DNA of 64,000 nt, taken from the NCBI GenBank assembly GCA_904066235.2, contig CAJFCV020000004.1, positions 11,346,001 to 11,410,000 on the forward strand, read 5' to 3'. The translations under genes and the position numbers were made by a program. The stretch's first letter is position 1. Each line of letters opens with the position of its first letter. This stretch comes from Bursaphelenchus xylophilus. Lineage: Eukaryota; Nematoda; Chromadorea; Rhabditida; Aphelenchoididae. Shown piece by piece: positions 29,490-41,518 of the stretch. A model generated the notes under the pieces. That model made no database searches. It was not told the origin of the DNA and was given only the letters and a program-made list of their open reading frames with translations.

Positions 29490-30000
29490 TACGCGTCACC
29501 TGAATGGACACTGTATTCTGAACGCGGCACTGCCCATCTCCGTGGCCAACCCCAAGCCCCGCAAACTCTCCCGCGCACTCGCCACACAAGAGACGTTAAC
29601 GATTAAACAACCATCAATTCAGGTGGAACAGAAAGCCGTGAACACGGGCGCCGATAGCGCGTCAATTCGATTAAAACCCTTCCAAATTAAGTGACACGCC
29701 AACGATTTACAGTGAGAGGGGTGGTAAAACACAACAATTGTGGCTTGCGCGACCGTAATGCAACAACCGAAACATTATCGGTTGTTATAGCCGTGAATGG
29801 CTCGCATAAATCTTCGCACAGACTGGACATGTTTTATTGCGCAGTGATAAATTTCGGGGGGTGTAACACCGCGTTTTATAGGGCAAGTTGCGGCGGGCTG
29901 TAACAGGATTAACGGCCGCGACCCTGTTTTCCGACAGTTGTTTGTTTTGCCAACGCGATTTTAACGAGGTGCACACAAGACGTAACAGGAAATGGGCAGG
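29490..30000. other. GC-richer unassigned island
   Basis: No gene is supported, although several short frames are open. CCCCAAGCCCCGCAAACTCTC and repeated CGATTAAA/GGTTGTTA-type words stand out from AT-rich surroundings; possibly conserved noncoding DNA. Confidence 0.3.
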
Positions 30001-30163
30001 ATGACAATGCGATTTAAAAAACCGTTGAGTTCAAGGCATACATGTCAGGCAAAACTTTAAAGAATCAGGCAGATTTTTCAATATGTCTTTTTGTGACAAG
30101 CAAAGGCTCTAAGAAATCTCCGTTGGCCAAAGATTTGCCAACGAGGCCAATGACAAACTGAGA

Positions 30164-30311
30164 AGTTTGTCGGGAAAATAATGTGGATTTGACGCAGTAA
30201 AATATCCCGCCTTAGACGTGCATCAAATCTCCAGCCGCCGCTAGCCCTTCGCAAAGCTAGGATGGGAGAGTCAAAGGCGCGACAAATCCATATTATTTTC
30301 CCGACGGACTG
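30164..30311. mobile_element. CAGTCTGTCGGG-type element, GTGGATT interior
   Basis: GTTTGTCGGGAAAATAATGTGG to the mirrored CATATTATTTTCCCGACGGAC, about 148 bp, containing the CCGCCGCTAGCCCTCGCAAAG-like core. Confidence 0.87.
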
Positions 30312-30621
30312 ATATATAAACACTACTCAAAAAATATAGTTTTGACATGGATTTTTCCCATTTTTTTGCGTTTGCCACTGCGATTTTCCGCGCTATCCAC
30401 ATGAATTTTCAAGCAGGAATCAACGATATTAATGATGACATAGAGGCTTGTAAACTGTAGGACCTTTATGTCATTAGTAGTACTTCGTTTAAAAATATCT
30501 AAACAGAAACATTACAAAGCTTTCGAAACGTTCTGAAAAGTCAACCGGTAAATGTCAGCTAGGTGGGCTCCGTTTACAAAAATATATATATAGGTGGGCT
30601 CCGTTTCCAAAAATAATATAT

Positions 30622-30768
30622 CTGGCTGTCGAGAAAATAATGCGGATTTTTCGCGTTTTGAAATCACTAAATCATCCATCATCCCTTTGCGACAGCTAGC
30701 CGCGGCTGAAGAACCGATGCAAAAATTTTTTGCTGCTATAAATCCACATTATTTTCCCGACGGATTGA
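30622..30768. mobile_element. CAGTCTGTCGGG-type element, GTGGATT interior
   Basis: CTGGCTGTCGAGAAAATAATGCGG to CCACATTATTTTCCCGACGGA, about 147 bp, with a CTAGCCGCGGC core. Confidence 0.82.
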
Positions 30769-31206
30769 TATTTTTTAAGCGAACGTTGGACAAAAAAATA
30801 AATCCAAAAGTTCCTCCCTACATCCGACATGCACTAACGCTACAACAAAACTCTTGCCAAAAAGAAAGCCCGTTCCGACTCTTCATCCCCCACAATTTTT
30901 ACAAATTTAAAATACTCCTGCAGCAAGGTGACAAAAACACTAACTTCCCCGGCTCCCGGGGCTGATCATCTATTACAACCCGTGATTATTTTTTAATAGT
31001 TCATTCTTAACATGTCTTCCTGCCTCTGAGTGAACTTTTAGCGGATGAGAACCGTAGACGAATTTTTCTTATCGATTGAAGCTCTGTAACAAACTCTTTT
31101 TTACACCCAAACACACTACGCGTCTCAGAAGGCCTAGGCATGGCTATTGGACCCGATTGGGTCATCATAATCATGGTGACTTAGGCGAGATGCACTATGA
31201 AAAAAT

Positions 31207-31713
31207 TTCACTTTGCACTGTCCAATTTTCGGCTTTTTGCACAGTGCAATAGGCTTTTTTGGGCTGTCGCTTGAAACCTGGCTTTTTTGCACAGTGCGAA
31301 CGCCAAGAATTACTCCAGCGAGTTTGCGAACGGAATATTTGCATTTTCACAAAGTTCCTGGACATTATTTCGCTTTCGCACAGTGCATCTTGATTTTTTC
31401 TCGTCAACGCGGGATTTTTGCCTTTGGGCACCGTGCAAACCTCAAAACAGCCGACTGCTCGCAGCGATACCTCAAATGCACAGTACAAGATCGAAAAAAT
31501 GTGAGTGCACGGTGCAAAAAATCTGGGGGTTTTGTGCACGGTGCGGACCGCGACAAATGTCAATGCACTTCGTGAAAATGTTAGTAGTCCTTCCGGAAAG
31601 TAGTCGGAATAATTTTTGGCGCTTGCGCAGTACGAAAAAGGTTAGAGTTTGAGCGACAGCTCAAAAAAGCCTATTGCAAGGTGCAAAAAGCAATAAATTG
31701 CACAGTGCAAAGA
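31207..31713. mobile_element. Foldback element rich in TGCACAGTGCA motifs
   Basis: Arms of about 95 bp are inverted: 31207-31302 against 31617-31713, sharing GAGCGACAGC-CAAAAAAGCCTATTGCA and TGCAAAAAGC. About twelve copies of TGCACAGTGCA or one- to two-base variants lie within 31213-31738. Long frames here on both strands are a by-product of this composition. No transposase. Confidence 0.7.
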
Positions 31714-32189
31714 GAACTTTTTTTTTGTCACAGTGCATGTCTCCGATTTTAGTCATGCTATTTTCCGGTACCAGTAGTTTTAAATCCCAACACAAATCCC
31801 CGATTTCTTCGACAGCAACCTTTCAGATCTTGATCTGCGTTGCAACACAAAACAGCCACCGCTATGTTTTCGAATGCCACACTTTGCCGGCTGTAAGTTA
31901 TCAAATGTGTCAAGCGTGTGGTTATCAATCACTCCGCCTCTTCGCTGTAATATTATTGAAAAGCGTCAGTTTTTAAAGACGGAAACAATTATGGAGAATA
32001 ATTGGAAATGGAAGAGCAAAAATCTTCACACCACAACGGAGTTTATTGGAAATACCTCTGTTATTGGTTGTGAGAAGGATCAATCAAATGGGTAAATAGG
32101 AAAATTAAGTGCAAGATCAGGAACAAACTACGTTAAGATTAGCAAAAAAGGACTGCTTTCTAATATGAGAGCTGCTCAAAGTCCGAGAC

Positions 32190-32660
32190 ACAGAATCTGC
32201 TGAACTTGGGGAAAATTTAGAATAGGTCTTTTTAAGACATATGCAGGACTCCTAACTAGTCGTTTTCAGAAACGACCGGGATTTTTATAGGGAAATTTGA
32301 CCAAAATATTGCATTTTTTGTGAATTATGGCACGGTAAGTTGTAGGTTTGATTAGGTACATATTTCTATACAAATCAATTTTTTCTCTTTTTCGATTGAT
32401 AAGGTACATGTTTCTATACAAAACCAATTTTTTCTGCGCGAAACTGGCAAAAATATGGTCAAAAAAGTGTTTTCTCTCTGACTGCACTCCGCATTTCGTC
32501 TGTTCTCTCGGCCATAAAAGTCGTTGAATATCTGGGCTCCCCCTGGAAAGCGCAAGCTAGAACTCTCAGGAAATGATACAAGACCATTGCCCTATGTGCC
32601 TACAAAATCTCAAGAAACTCTGACAATTGAGAGCGTCGCATTTCAGAGACGTCCTTTATA
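32190..32660. repeat. 450-bp family, diverged copy
   Basis: Contains GCAGGACTCCTAACTAGTCG, TTTCTGCGCGAAACTGGC, CTCTCTGACTGC and TCAGGAAATGATACAAGACC, matching the family order. An internal TTTCTATACAAA..CAATTTTTTCT segment is duplicated (32362 and 32409). Confidence 0.55.
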
Positions 32661-32661
32661 G

Positions 32662-33236
32662 GCCAAAAATCAAAAAAAAAACCCCCGCAAAAATCAGCGA
32701 AAACTACCCCTCTCGTAAGACTAAATGCTAGAGAATACATTGTGGTATACCGCCGCTATATACGTCCTCCGCTGTAAACCCAAACTGCGAGTAGTTTATG
32801 TTAGCGAATGCCCAGTGAACCCGGTTAAATCTGTGTTGACTTTTGAAACCGACACAACCTTAATTTGCAAGCCCAAAGTAAAGTCACCCAAAAAAAACTT
32901 TACACCTTCGAAGGCACAAGAATTATATTCTACAGTGATTCGCGGTCATTTTCACTCTTAATTTATCTAAAATTGATAATATAACTACATATATTATCTA
33001 ATAACCCCATGAGTTAGCGGAACTATTTACTTCCACAACGCCCTTCAATGTCACTCGGTTTGAGTGTAATTCGACAATTCTTCGAATGCCCTTTGAGTGT
33101 TGCATCCATCCCTTCTTCAGACGAGCCGTTTGATGGGCGATATTACTGCGCATTATTACACTGTAATGATCTGCTATTTCTAGCGAACTGGGAGAAGATT
33201 TGTTGCGGGGAGAATTTGGGAAGGTTTCTTGGCATT
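32662..33236. other. Unassigned spacer
   Basis: Short open frames only, for example 78 codons from 32725. No splice context or recognised domain; nothing I can support. Confidence 0.4.
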
Positions 33237-33238
33237 TA

Positions 33239-34538
33239 CAGGGTGATTCAAAAAAAATGGACACTTTTCTTTCTTCGATTTTTCTTGGCTTTGAATGTTT
33301 CTGGTAAAAAGGTACACATGGCATAAAACTACTACGTTATGTGTACATATTCATTGCAAAAATTGTTCACTAGCTGCAAAAGTTGCCGAGATATGGTTGC
33401 TTAAAAATTGCCGGGTCAGCGCACCCGTTCCCGCGGCGAAATTTGCAAAGTTTTCGCTCATAAATGTCTGAAGGGTGTAACAGAGACGTTCTGATCGGTC
33501 TGAGCGAAACACAGACGCCTATTCTCTAGGATCTTTAAAGGATTTAATACAGGTCTTTCAGACAATGAAAAACCAGAGGCCAAACGTTAGACAACCAGCG
33601 AGGGAAAATCAACGCTCATTTGGGCGCTTTTTGAAAAACTTAGCTCTGCCAAAAGTGGTCAAAGTTTTAGAACCAATTCCATTTATACCACGTTTACTGC
33701 TCTATTGTGAGTATATTAAACGCATTTTTAACAATCGTACCCTTCAATTAACAAAACTGCAAACAAAATTCCGACTTTTTTTGACTTTTGATGGGTCATC
33801 GCAATGATACGCGGATTCTGAAGGCTAGGTTTGTTCAAATTAACGGAGACCAAATTAAAATTGAAGAACGGAGTTTTATCACTATCGTATAAATGCAGCC
33901 TGTCGTAGTTGTGTGTCTTGTTGAAGAACGCCAACAAAAAAGTAAAATTTTTCTGGTCAAGAAATATCGGCGTCTCTGGGTATAGCCGGCTAAACTTTTA
34001 TAAGCACAGTACATGGCTAATGCAAGTTACAATCAAATCAACTGCTGCCCCATGTAAAGCAATGTTTGATGTCTTACAGAAATCACTTTTTGCCGTTATT
34101 AGCACAAGCCAGGCCGCCCTGTTAAGTTTTGAAACTCGATCATCCCAAAAATCCAGAACTATGTGGATGGGTCTCTTGTGGATCACGTTGCGAATTGCTG
34201 GGGCGTTATTAATAGAATAATATCAGCGCTTTCCCTTCTCTAGATTCCCCTTAGTATCGTAATAAACAGTAAACACGCAGTTTTTAGCTGGCTGTAAGAA
34301 TTCAGGCCGTTAAAGTTCTTTGGACCTACAAAATTCTTGGAAAATGTGGTCAGAATATGGGCTGACCTAGTATTTTGGCTCGTACAAGCCGTTCAGCAAA
34401 AATATTTTAAAAATTGAAATAGGTGTCATAAAGCAGGATCGTTGACGATTGTAAGACTATTTTTCTTTCCACCGACTACGGTATTCGCGGTGGGATAAAC
34501 CGACTTCAAAATTTGTCCATTTTTTTTGAATCACCCTG
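33239..34538. mobile_element. 1.3-kb Tc1/mariner-type element with perfect ends
   Basis: CAGGGTGATTCAAAAAAAAT at left is matched by its exact complement at right over about 24 bp. TA flanks both ends (33237-33238, 34539-34540). 1,300 bp suits a full-length Tc-type element, but only broken frames are seen inside, for example near 33565-33805 and 33909-34220. The transposase is presumably eroded. Confidence 0.85.
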
Positions 34539-34540
34539 TA

Positions 34541-36994
34541 GACCACACAATACGAGCATGATCGAAGTTTATTGTTTGCTTCATGGGATGTAATAACTCA
34601 TGATCTTTCAAGTTCTTCATCCATGATGTAGTGAAACTGCATTCTGAATTATAGGACCTCCCGCTGCAAAGTCCAGAATTTTTTTTAAAAGTGCCGACGA
34701 TAGACCATTTCAGTTCTAGAATTTTTTAACTCGAGCTTTGCAGGGGCAGTTGAAATATTCCACGATAGTTGCAGCCGAAAGAGCAACATGAACAGTAACA
34801 CAGAGAGAAAAGAACCTTTTGGCCATTGGCGATTTTGCCACCTCCGAAAGAAACAGGAAACTTTTTTATGAAGACATTACTTGCCGTATGCAACCTGCGA
34901 TGTCAAAATTAGCAAAGAAATGCCGGGGTTTTGCCTGTTTTCTTACTAATCAAATGGTTATATCATTTCACCCTAGGCCATAATTTTTTCGGGAATCGTT
35001 GAACCCATCCCATCCCGAGTTGCCCAAGCGGTCATGTGAAGTCCATTTCATTTGGATTGCTGCCTTTTCTAACCATTGCTCGAACTGCTCCAATATCCCG
35101 GACTGAACTGGCGTTGAACAGTAGGAACTTGACATCCATTACGATTAGTAGCTACTGTCATAACGAAGCTCTTTGTGTCAGCATGGGTGGTCAAGAAAGA
35201 CCATCCGTTCTCCAAGGGGAATCGCTAAGGCCGCAGAGCTTTACTGCTCAAAGCTGTGCGATACCGCAAATTAGCAACCCCTCATTAACTCTGCATACGC
35301 GAGACCGGTAGACAAGACATGCGATCGCAGAAGTTGAACATAAATTGATTCGCTCATCAAAGAGCAGGTAACTGAACCAGAAGTACTACAAATATTGTTT
35401 TAAGTCGAATCAATTTCACAGACTACGAGGGCTTACATGTATGCAATTCCGAGCGTTTCGTTTGAATTTTTCGTTCCGAATCTCATCGTTACTGCGCCTA
35501 ATGTGATTACATCCCCAATCTTGATCGTGTTAACAGTCAATTAAACTTACAGAGTTTCTAAAAAAATAGATAGTTATAAAAACTTATTGTACTTTCCGAA
35601 CTGATTTTTGATTGTTAAAAAAAGTTGGGGAACTTTCAATTCTTTGGAAAAACGAAGCCGAATCCAATGGTTCATTTGGTATGCGAAGCTGCAATTACAG
35701 CGTTTCTTGCGGATGACTGAAGTCATACGGGATTCGCAAGGTTTCAGATACGATTAGACAATTCAGCCAACGTCAGTTGCTGTAAAGTTCCATTCGGTAC
35801 GATGTCTCGGATTTTACTCATGGGAGCGGAAACTCTTGAAAAATCTGCGGGTTTTGTAGCTTAGGCTTTTAAATTTACATTCTATGTATTTTGAAGTCAA
35901 ATGATATGCCGTAGCGGTGCCCACAACACCCCAATGCCCTATGCAAATTTTCGGAGCATAGTAAGGAGAATGTCCCAAATACAACGCCTATGTTTGCTTC
36001 AAACTTTGTGCGCGCACTGGCAAAAGGCCCACATCAAACTCTGTATATTTTAGCTCGCGCTTTGCAGAAGCAATCAAGGTGTTCAACTACGCTTGCCAAT
36101 GAGAAAGTAGGCAGAGTAGGCGAAACACGGGGCGGTAACAATACTTTTTGGCCATTTTTCTCCATTTTCGTGCGAAATTCTATTCTGTTTTGTGAAAAAT
36201 TACTTGCTGCGGTTAGAACAAGTGTTGTGTCGCGAGATTAATTGCGAAAATTTTAACTCTTAGGCCGAAAAAAAGTTTTACCTTATAGTAGCATACCTGA
36301 TCTTATACCAAAAATAATGAAAGTTTATGACTGAAGTCAAAGTTTTAAAACTATCTATGTGAGTTGAGATGGCTTTCTAAGACTATACTGAGCTTTTGGA
36401 GTTGGTTTCAACTTCGCTGCGCCAATTTCAAAAATGGCCAATATCACCTAAAACAAGGTTCTTAGAACAGCTTCTAAACTGGTGCGGATGCCACTAATTA
36501 TGTTCTTATTGTCTTTTTAGATCATAGTGGACCTAGCTGAGTCAAAATTTACCGATTTTTAAAATATTATTTTAGTCACCTAAATATCAGTTTTTTTGGA
36601 AATTTGAGTGAGTAAGCTAGTATATGACACAGGGTTGCTTATAGTTCTATAAAACTACTCTAATTATGCTCACAGAAAAAAGAATTTAGGCAATTGCTTC
36701 GTTACGAAACGATTTAGTAGCAAAAGATGTCTAAAGTAAAGTTTTCAAATCTACTACTACTACTATTTTTTGGTCAGTCCGACTCGTTTCCAATTTTTAA
36801 TTTGAGCTACCCTTGGGCACCCTAACAAAGTTATGCAAACAGTTTTCCCGATTTGAAACTTTTTTTTTGTGGTTGATGTGTGTCGTATTTACCACGTGTC
36901 CCGAATTTTCGGGCCGACGACATTTCGGCTAAACAGAAATATACGACGAGATGAGGTGCAAGGCATAGGTTGAGGCGCAAAGAAAGTTTGTACA
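34541..36994. other. Unassigned spacer upstream (minus-strand 3' side) of the receptor gene
   Basis: AT-rich. Fragments of the 450-bp family lie at about 34680-34800 and 36025-36195. A 91-codon plus frame at 35036-35311 has no recognised domain. No supported gene. Confidence 0.5.
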
Positions 36995-37135
36995 TAGTAA
37001 TTGCCTACGAGGCTTGACAAAGCCGTTGGATCTTTGGCGGACGCTCGACGGAGACTTGGCAAATTAAAGACTTCCAATATGACCAATTTTTCTAACCATA
37101 GCTATGCCTTGTTTTCTTGACCCTGCGTTTCATGC
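36995..37135. repeat. Decayed repeat shared with 6490-6625
   Basis: TGCCTACGAGGC-TG-AAAGCCGTTGGATC and a downstream TTTTCTTGACCCTG occur in the same order at both sites, with many substitutions. Confidence 0.55.
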
Positions 37136-37318
37136 TTGCCTTACTTTGAACACACCATTGTTATTATACAGTAGTTACAAAGTTATATCACGGAAATCAA
37201 AGCAAGTTTATTCACCTTACATAAAAATAACAACTAAACATCGTAAAGGAACAAGTGAAAGTCACAGTGATATCTATACAGCCTGAGATGAGCTTTTGTT
37301 CTGTAAGCGTTTTGGACC

Positions 37319-37495
37319 CTATTCCCTTCCGCGGGAAGCCGTAAAGCACTTGAGATCGGTGCTGTTGCGTAAACGTTGTGTAGGCACAGGCGGTTCGATT
37401 TTTACCGGTTGAATGGAAGCTCCAACAAGGCGTTGGAGGGCTTCAATAACTTCAAACATTTTCATTGGCTCCTCAAACATTATCCTTGGGGTCGG
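37319..37495 (-). other. Alternative-frame open stretch across the receptor stop
   Basis: Overlapping the receptor's stop in a different frame, a 59-60 codon stretch (MFEEPMKMFEVIEALQRL...) runs to a stop at 37319. It has reasonable codon composition, but no splice site would join it. It could be an isoform tail or chance. Confidence 0.2.
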
Positions 37496-40400
37496 CCTCA
37501 TCCAGCCCGCTCAGTTTGGCGACCGATTCGCGCGCCGTCTGCACACCACTCGGCTTCGGCGCCGCGATCCGTGCGCTGGCGTCCGCCGACTCCGGGAGCT
37601 TCTTGTTCGTGAAGAATTGGAGGAATAATTGCTTGAACGTGGGGTTCAGCCATGCATACAGCACCGGGTTTGCCACATTCGTCAGCATGGCGATGCTGAA
37701 AAGAAATGCCGTCATGACATGGAGTCGGTGCATAATTAAGCGAATTATTGTGTTGGCGGCGGGACAAAGCTTTAATTTTAGTGTTCCGCCGGCCAGAAGA
37801 CGGTAGTGATATCGCGGAAATGCGTAAATAAATTAAACCTTTATACTGTGTCAACAAAGAAATGCTCGTAATCTTCCAATAACTTCCTCATCCGTACGGA
37901 TGCAGAGAAGAGTCAATAGCGAATGAGGAAATTGCATTTATTGGGTGAAAACGGTAGGAAATCCTGGAGCTATTCTAATCGTTTGAGCATAGCCAGACAG
38001 TCTGCTCGATGTAAACAACAACCAGACTGTCTGCTGCAATGATTTTCGAGCCCTAAGCGCATTGTCTTGCAGAAACCGGCCGTATAATTTTTACGGACAG
38101 ACTTGTAAGTGCGACGCTCATATTTTCTTTAAACTTTTCACACAACTTTGGCATAGGCTAGGTATCAATTCCTGAAAGTTTCGGCTCGCGCTTTGCAGGG
38201 AGAGTCGAGATATTCAACAAACTTTGCGGCCGAGAGAGTGCGCGAAATGCGGAGAGCGGTCAGAGAATTAGAGAAAAAACATCTTTTTGGCTATATCTCT
38301 GCCAGTTTTGCCCAGAAAAAATTAAATTTTTGTTGGAAAATTTGTCTCTACTGTAGAAATAGGTACAAAACTTTACACGCCAAAATTCGCAAAAAAGTGT
38401 CGCATTTTTGTCAACTTTTGACCTATAAATTTCGATTTATTTTGCAAAGCGCGCGCTAAAAATCTCATATATGTCTTAGAAAATACTGTTCTAAATTTGT
38501 GCCAAGTTTCATCAAAATCTGAGCGCCGCACTTGGAGCACTTCCCTTGTGAGTAAATCGACCGCAAGCGCCGACAAAACATACGAAATACTGCAAAAATA
38601 GATGCTGCAAAATCCTTACCTATGAGCAATCATTGAAACCAAATATGTGTAATTCTTAGCGCCATGACTAAAGATCTCATCGTCGTATTCCAACATCAGC
38701 GTCACGATATTTTGCGGCAGCCAAGTGAGTCCGAAAATCAACACCATTGACGCCAAAATCGTGGTAGTGCGGCGTTGCTGCGCCAACAAGTTGGCGCGTT
38801 GCGTGTCGTCGCCGTTCTTCAGCTTGACACTGTCCTTCTTGTCCAGCGCCTGATGAATATTCAGCAGCTGCGAGCGCTCGTCCAACTTCTTCAGCTTCGA
38901 GTTGGCGCGCTCTCGCAGCTTACTGAAGATGGTGCTGTAGCAAAAGCTCATCGTGACGAACGGCAGGAGGAATTGCATGATCAGCACGACTAGCGCGTAG
39001 CTGCGCTGCATCGACTTGGAGGGCCAAATCTCGGTGCAGAACTGGAAGAGAGGATCAATTAGATTAGGGGGTGACATTTATTTTTAGAAATGTCAAATCT
39101 CTGCTGACATTGGCCACCGTATTCTCAAGAGGCTTTCGAAAGGGGGGATTAATGATGAGAGGAGTAGGGTTAAGCGGCAATAGCTCACGTAGAAGTTGAT
39201 ATCTTTTTCCTACAGAGAAAATAATGAGCAAATGTCGCCGAATCGCGTCGTTGAAGTGAAAAGCAATTTGATGTTGCCGCTGTTTTTAGAAACAACTCAT
39301 TTTCTCGGCGGCGATGCGATTTTTGTTGCGACAGAGCGCTGATTATTTTCCCGACAGACTGATATCCAGCTGTCTCCAAAATCACTTCAGTGACGTTGCA
39401 AAAGGACTGCAACTTTGAGAAAAATCGGATATCTTTACCGTCTTGAGACTAGGTGGATATCATCTTGTCGGGAAAATAATGAGCGCTCTGTCGCATCAAA
39501 GAGAATGAATTGTTTTGCGACAAATTCAAATTGCTTTTCACTTCATCGACGCGGTCGAGTTATGCTCATTATGCTCATTTTGGGAGGTTTATAAAAGTCG
39601 TTATATAAAGCCCTAACATATGAAACATATATCGTTAGATAGCGTTTTCAGCGTTCTTTCAGATACTCTAAACAGAAACTGCAAAGTTGTATTTCAACCT
39701 GTGAAAAATGCAATACAAAAAATGACAAGGTCATACTCCTAGACCTAATATTTTCCCGACAGACTGGTATTACATAGGCTGCTAAAAATTGTGTCAACCG
39801 TAGTCGGTACATTTTTTCTGGTTGTTTACTCCTCTGCTTCTCTTAAAGCTCTCTTATTTTGAAATAGATTCCCTCAAGCTTTATCTTTGCTTATCCGACC
39901 CACCAATCATCATAAACCCCCGATTAATCTTTCCTTCTTTCCTCAACCGTATGCCGTTGAAGGCTTCCAATCTTCTATGTACTTAGAATTTCTACTTTTT
40001 CTACTTACGCTAATGTCATACTCTTTTTTTGCGAGACAACTAAGAGCTTACTTATGATGTCTCCGCAGGAAATAACAAAAGCAATAGCGTCTCGCCAAAT
40101 TGCATTATATGTAATTTACCCCCAAAGTGCAACTGAACTCACCTGTCCGCAAAGTTCCTCGTACGTCTCGAGCCGCATGTAGTAGGCATAGGGCAGCGAA
40201 ACGACCACACTGAGCACCCACAACACCACCGCCACATTTCGCGCGCCATGGATGGTCAACGGTCGAGCGTGCGGCCTCACCACCAAGTTGTAGCGATCTA
40301 TGGCGATCGCCGACAACGAAAACGTCGAGACGAATATCGAAACGGCCTGAACCAACGGCAGCAGATGGCAGATGGGCTGCCCGAACATCCACACCTTGTA

Positions 40401-40667
40401 GATGCTCGTGACGGGCGTAAAGGGCAGTGAGAGGAGGCAGACAATCACGTCGGATATGGCCAGGTTCAGGATGAAAATATTTTGGACTGTGCGCAGATGA
40501 TGATATCGGAGTGTGAGGAACATGATGGACAGGTTGCCGATGAGGCCGAGGACGAAGATATGCGTGTAGACGATGGCGAAGAGGGTCATCGCGACCTCCG
40601 AGTTGGTGGGGTCGGGGTTCTTGTCCGAGTAGTACTGGCATTGGTCGCTTTCATTGCCCTGGCTCAT
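37473..40667 (-). CDS. Neuropeptide Y/F-type G-protein-coupled receptor
   Basis: Three exons, 40143-40667, 38620-39041 and 37473-37695, give 389 aa with seven hydrophobic segments. Class A landmarks: N-glycosylation site NES (5-7), GN in TM1 (44-45), LNLAISD in TM2 (67-73), Cys100 at TM3, DRY (124-126), FGLTWLP in TM6 and NPVLY in TM7 (325-329). HLRTVQNIFILNLAISD, LPFTPVTSIYKVW and LLPLVQAVSIFVSTFSL fit the invertebrate NPY/NPF receptor (npr) branch. The third cytoplasmic loop is basic and of moderate length. It would couple an FMRFamide-like or NPF-like peptide to a G protein at the neuronal surface; the ligand is not deducible. An acceptor (TTGTTGCAG) sits three bases before the ATG, suggesting trans-splicing or a 5' noncoding exon. 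Confidence 0.93.
38105..38550. mobile_element. 450-bp CAAGGGAAG-type element, reverse orientation
   Basis: Starts at GTGCGACGCTCATATTTTCTTT and ends with ATCAAAATCTGAGCGCCGCACTTGG-AGCACTTCCCTTG. The first dozen bases are lost. In the receptor intron 37696-38619. Confidence 0.82.
39209..39361. mobile_element. CAGTCTGTCGGG-type element, long interior
   Basis: The left tip has eroded to CTACAGAGAAAATAATGAGC; the right end TTATTTTCCCGACAGACTG is intact. In receptor intron 39042-40142. Confidence 0.8.
39470..39766. mobile_element. Interrupted CAGTCTGTCGGG-type element
   Basis: Left half ATCTTGTCGGGAAAATAATGAGC... continues to TGCTCATTATGCTCA at 39578. Unrelated DNA then runs to about 39747, followed by TATTTTCCCGACAGACTGG. 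The roughly 170-bp filler lacks obvious ends of its own. Confidence 0.7.
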
Positions 40668-40670
40668 TAT

Positions 40671-41251
40671 CTGCAACAAAAACGAATGTACTATATACCA
40701 TATTTACTTCGGACAAATGCCATTTCCTTCACAGACAAAAGCCCTCGAAAAAAAACAAAGAGCCCGGAAAAGTGCAACAATTTATACTGTATGTAGAGCC
40801 GGCGGCGGGGGGAAAGTATAAAACAGACTAATCGTAAATTTTAGAATACCCACCCTGGGGCCATCGTGAGACCTCTCATTGTTCGCGGCCAGTGAAATCT
40901 GACAAAAAACGTGGGAATTTCTTTTGTTTTGAGTTGTAAAGAGAGGGCGAAACGGAGAACGGATTCGACAAAACCTCCACTCTCAAAGGGTTAATCTGCG
41001 GGGACGAAAACGGTCCCCCCGTCCTTCTTCTCAGGATTACAGGAGCTTGCAGGTCATCATGTGAAGATAGGGCCGCTAGGACTTTGAAATCTTGAAGGAA
41101 CTACGTGTCGCGAGGAGGGACGGTGGACTGAGGAGCTTGGAATTTGAGGAATTTCGGGGATTTGGGGGGTGAAATAAAGGCCTGTCAAAGAGGTGGGTCT
41201 TTCTAAAAATTTCAAAATTCTCGTCCTTATTCTCAAAGAGGAGGCAATATT
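40671..41251. other. Upstream region of receptor gene
   Basis: No gene is supported. Contains several CCGGCGGCGGGG- and GGACGAAAACGGTCCCCCC-type GC-rich words among AT-rich DNA; a promoter role for the receptor is inferred from position only. Confidence 0.35.
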
Positions 41252-41321
41252 AGTGTGTCGGGAAAATAATGAGGATTTGTCGAAGAAAAAGAACTTTTAA
41301 ACATTATTTTCCCGACAGACG
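41252..41321. mobile_element. Minimal 70-bp CAGTCTGTCGGG element
   Basis: GTGTGTCGGGAAAATAATGAGG and ACATTATTTTCCCGACAGAC enclose about 25 bp of unrelated sequence. Confidence 0.83.
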
Positions 41322-41366
41322 GATATTGCGGGAAAAGTGGTATAAAATGAGAGCAGTGAGTCATAT

Positions 41367-41518
41367 CAGTCTGTCTGGAAAATAATGAGCACTCTGTCGC
41401 ATGGAAAATCGCAGCATCGCCGAAAAAATTTTTTGTTGCGACAAAATCAAGTTGCTTTTCACTTCACCGACGAAATTGGCGAAGCGACATTGTGCTCATT
41501 ATTTTCCCGACAGACTGA
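41367..41518. mobile_element. CAGTCTGTCGGG-type element, long interior
   Basis: CAGTCTGTCTGGAAAATAATG to CATTATTTTCCCGACAGACTG, 152 bp, flanked by TAT/ATA. Confidence 0.9.

Noticed and set aside
31195..31575. Overlapping 120-codon frames on both strands
   Set aside because: They lie wholly inside the TGCACAGTGCA-rich foldback element, and their peptides mirror its repeats; no splice sites or domain.
35014..35060. GTTGCCCAAGCGGTCATG resembling a tRNA box A
   Set aside because: No box B (GGTTCGAATCC-like) at the right distance and no cloverleaf.
40248..40641. Other frames over the receptor's first exon, up to 178 codons
   Set aside because: Out-of-frame shadows of the GPCR; the receptor frame has all class A motifs.
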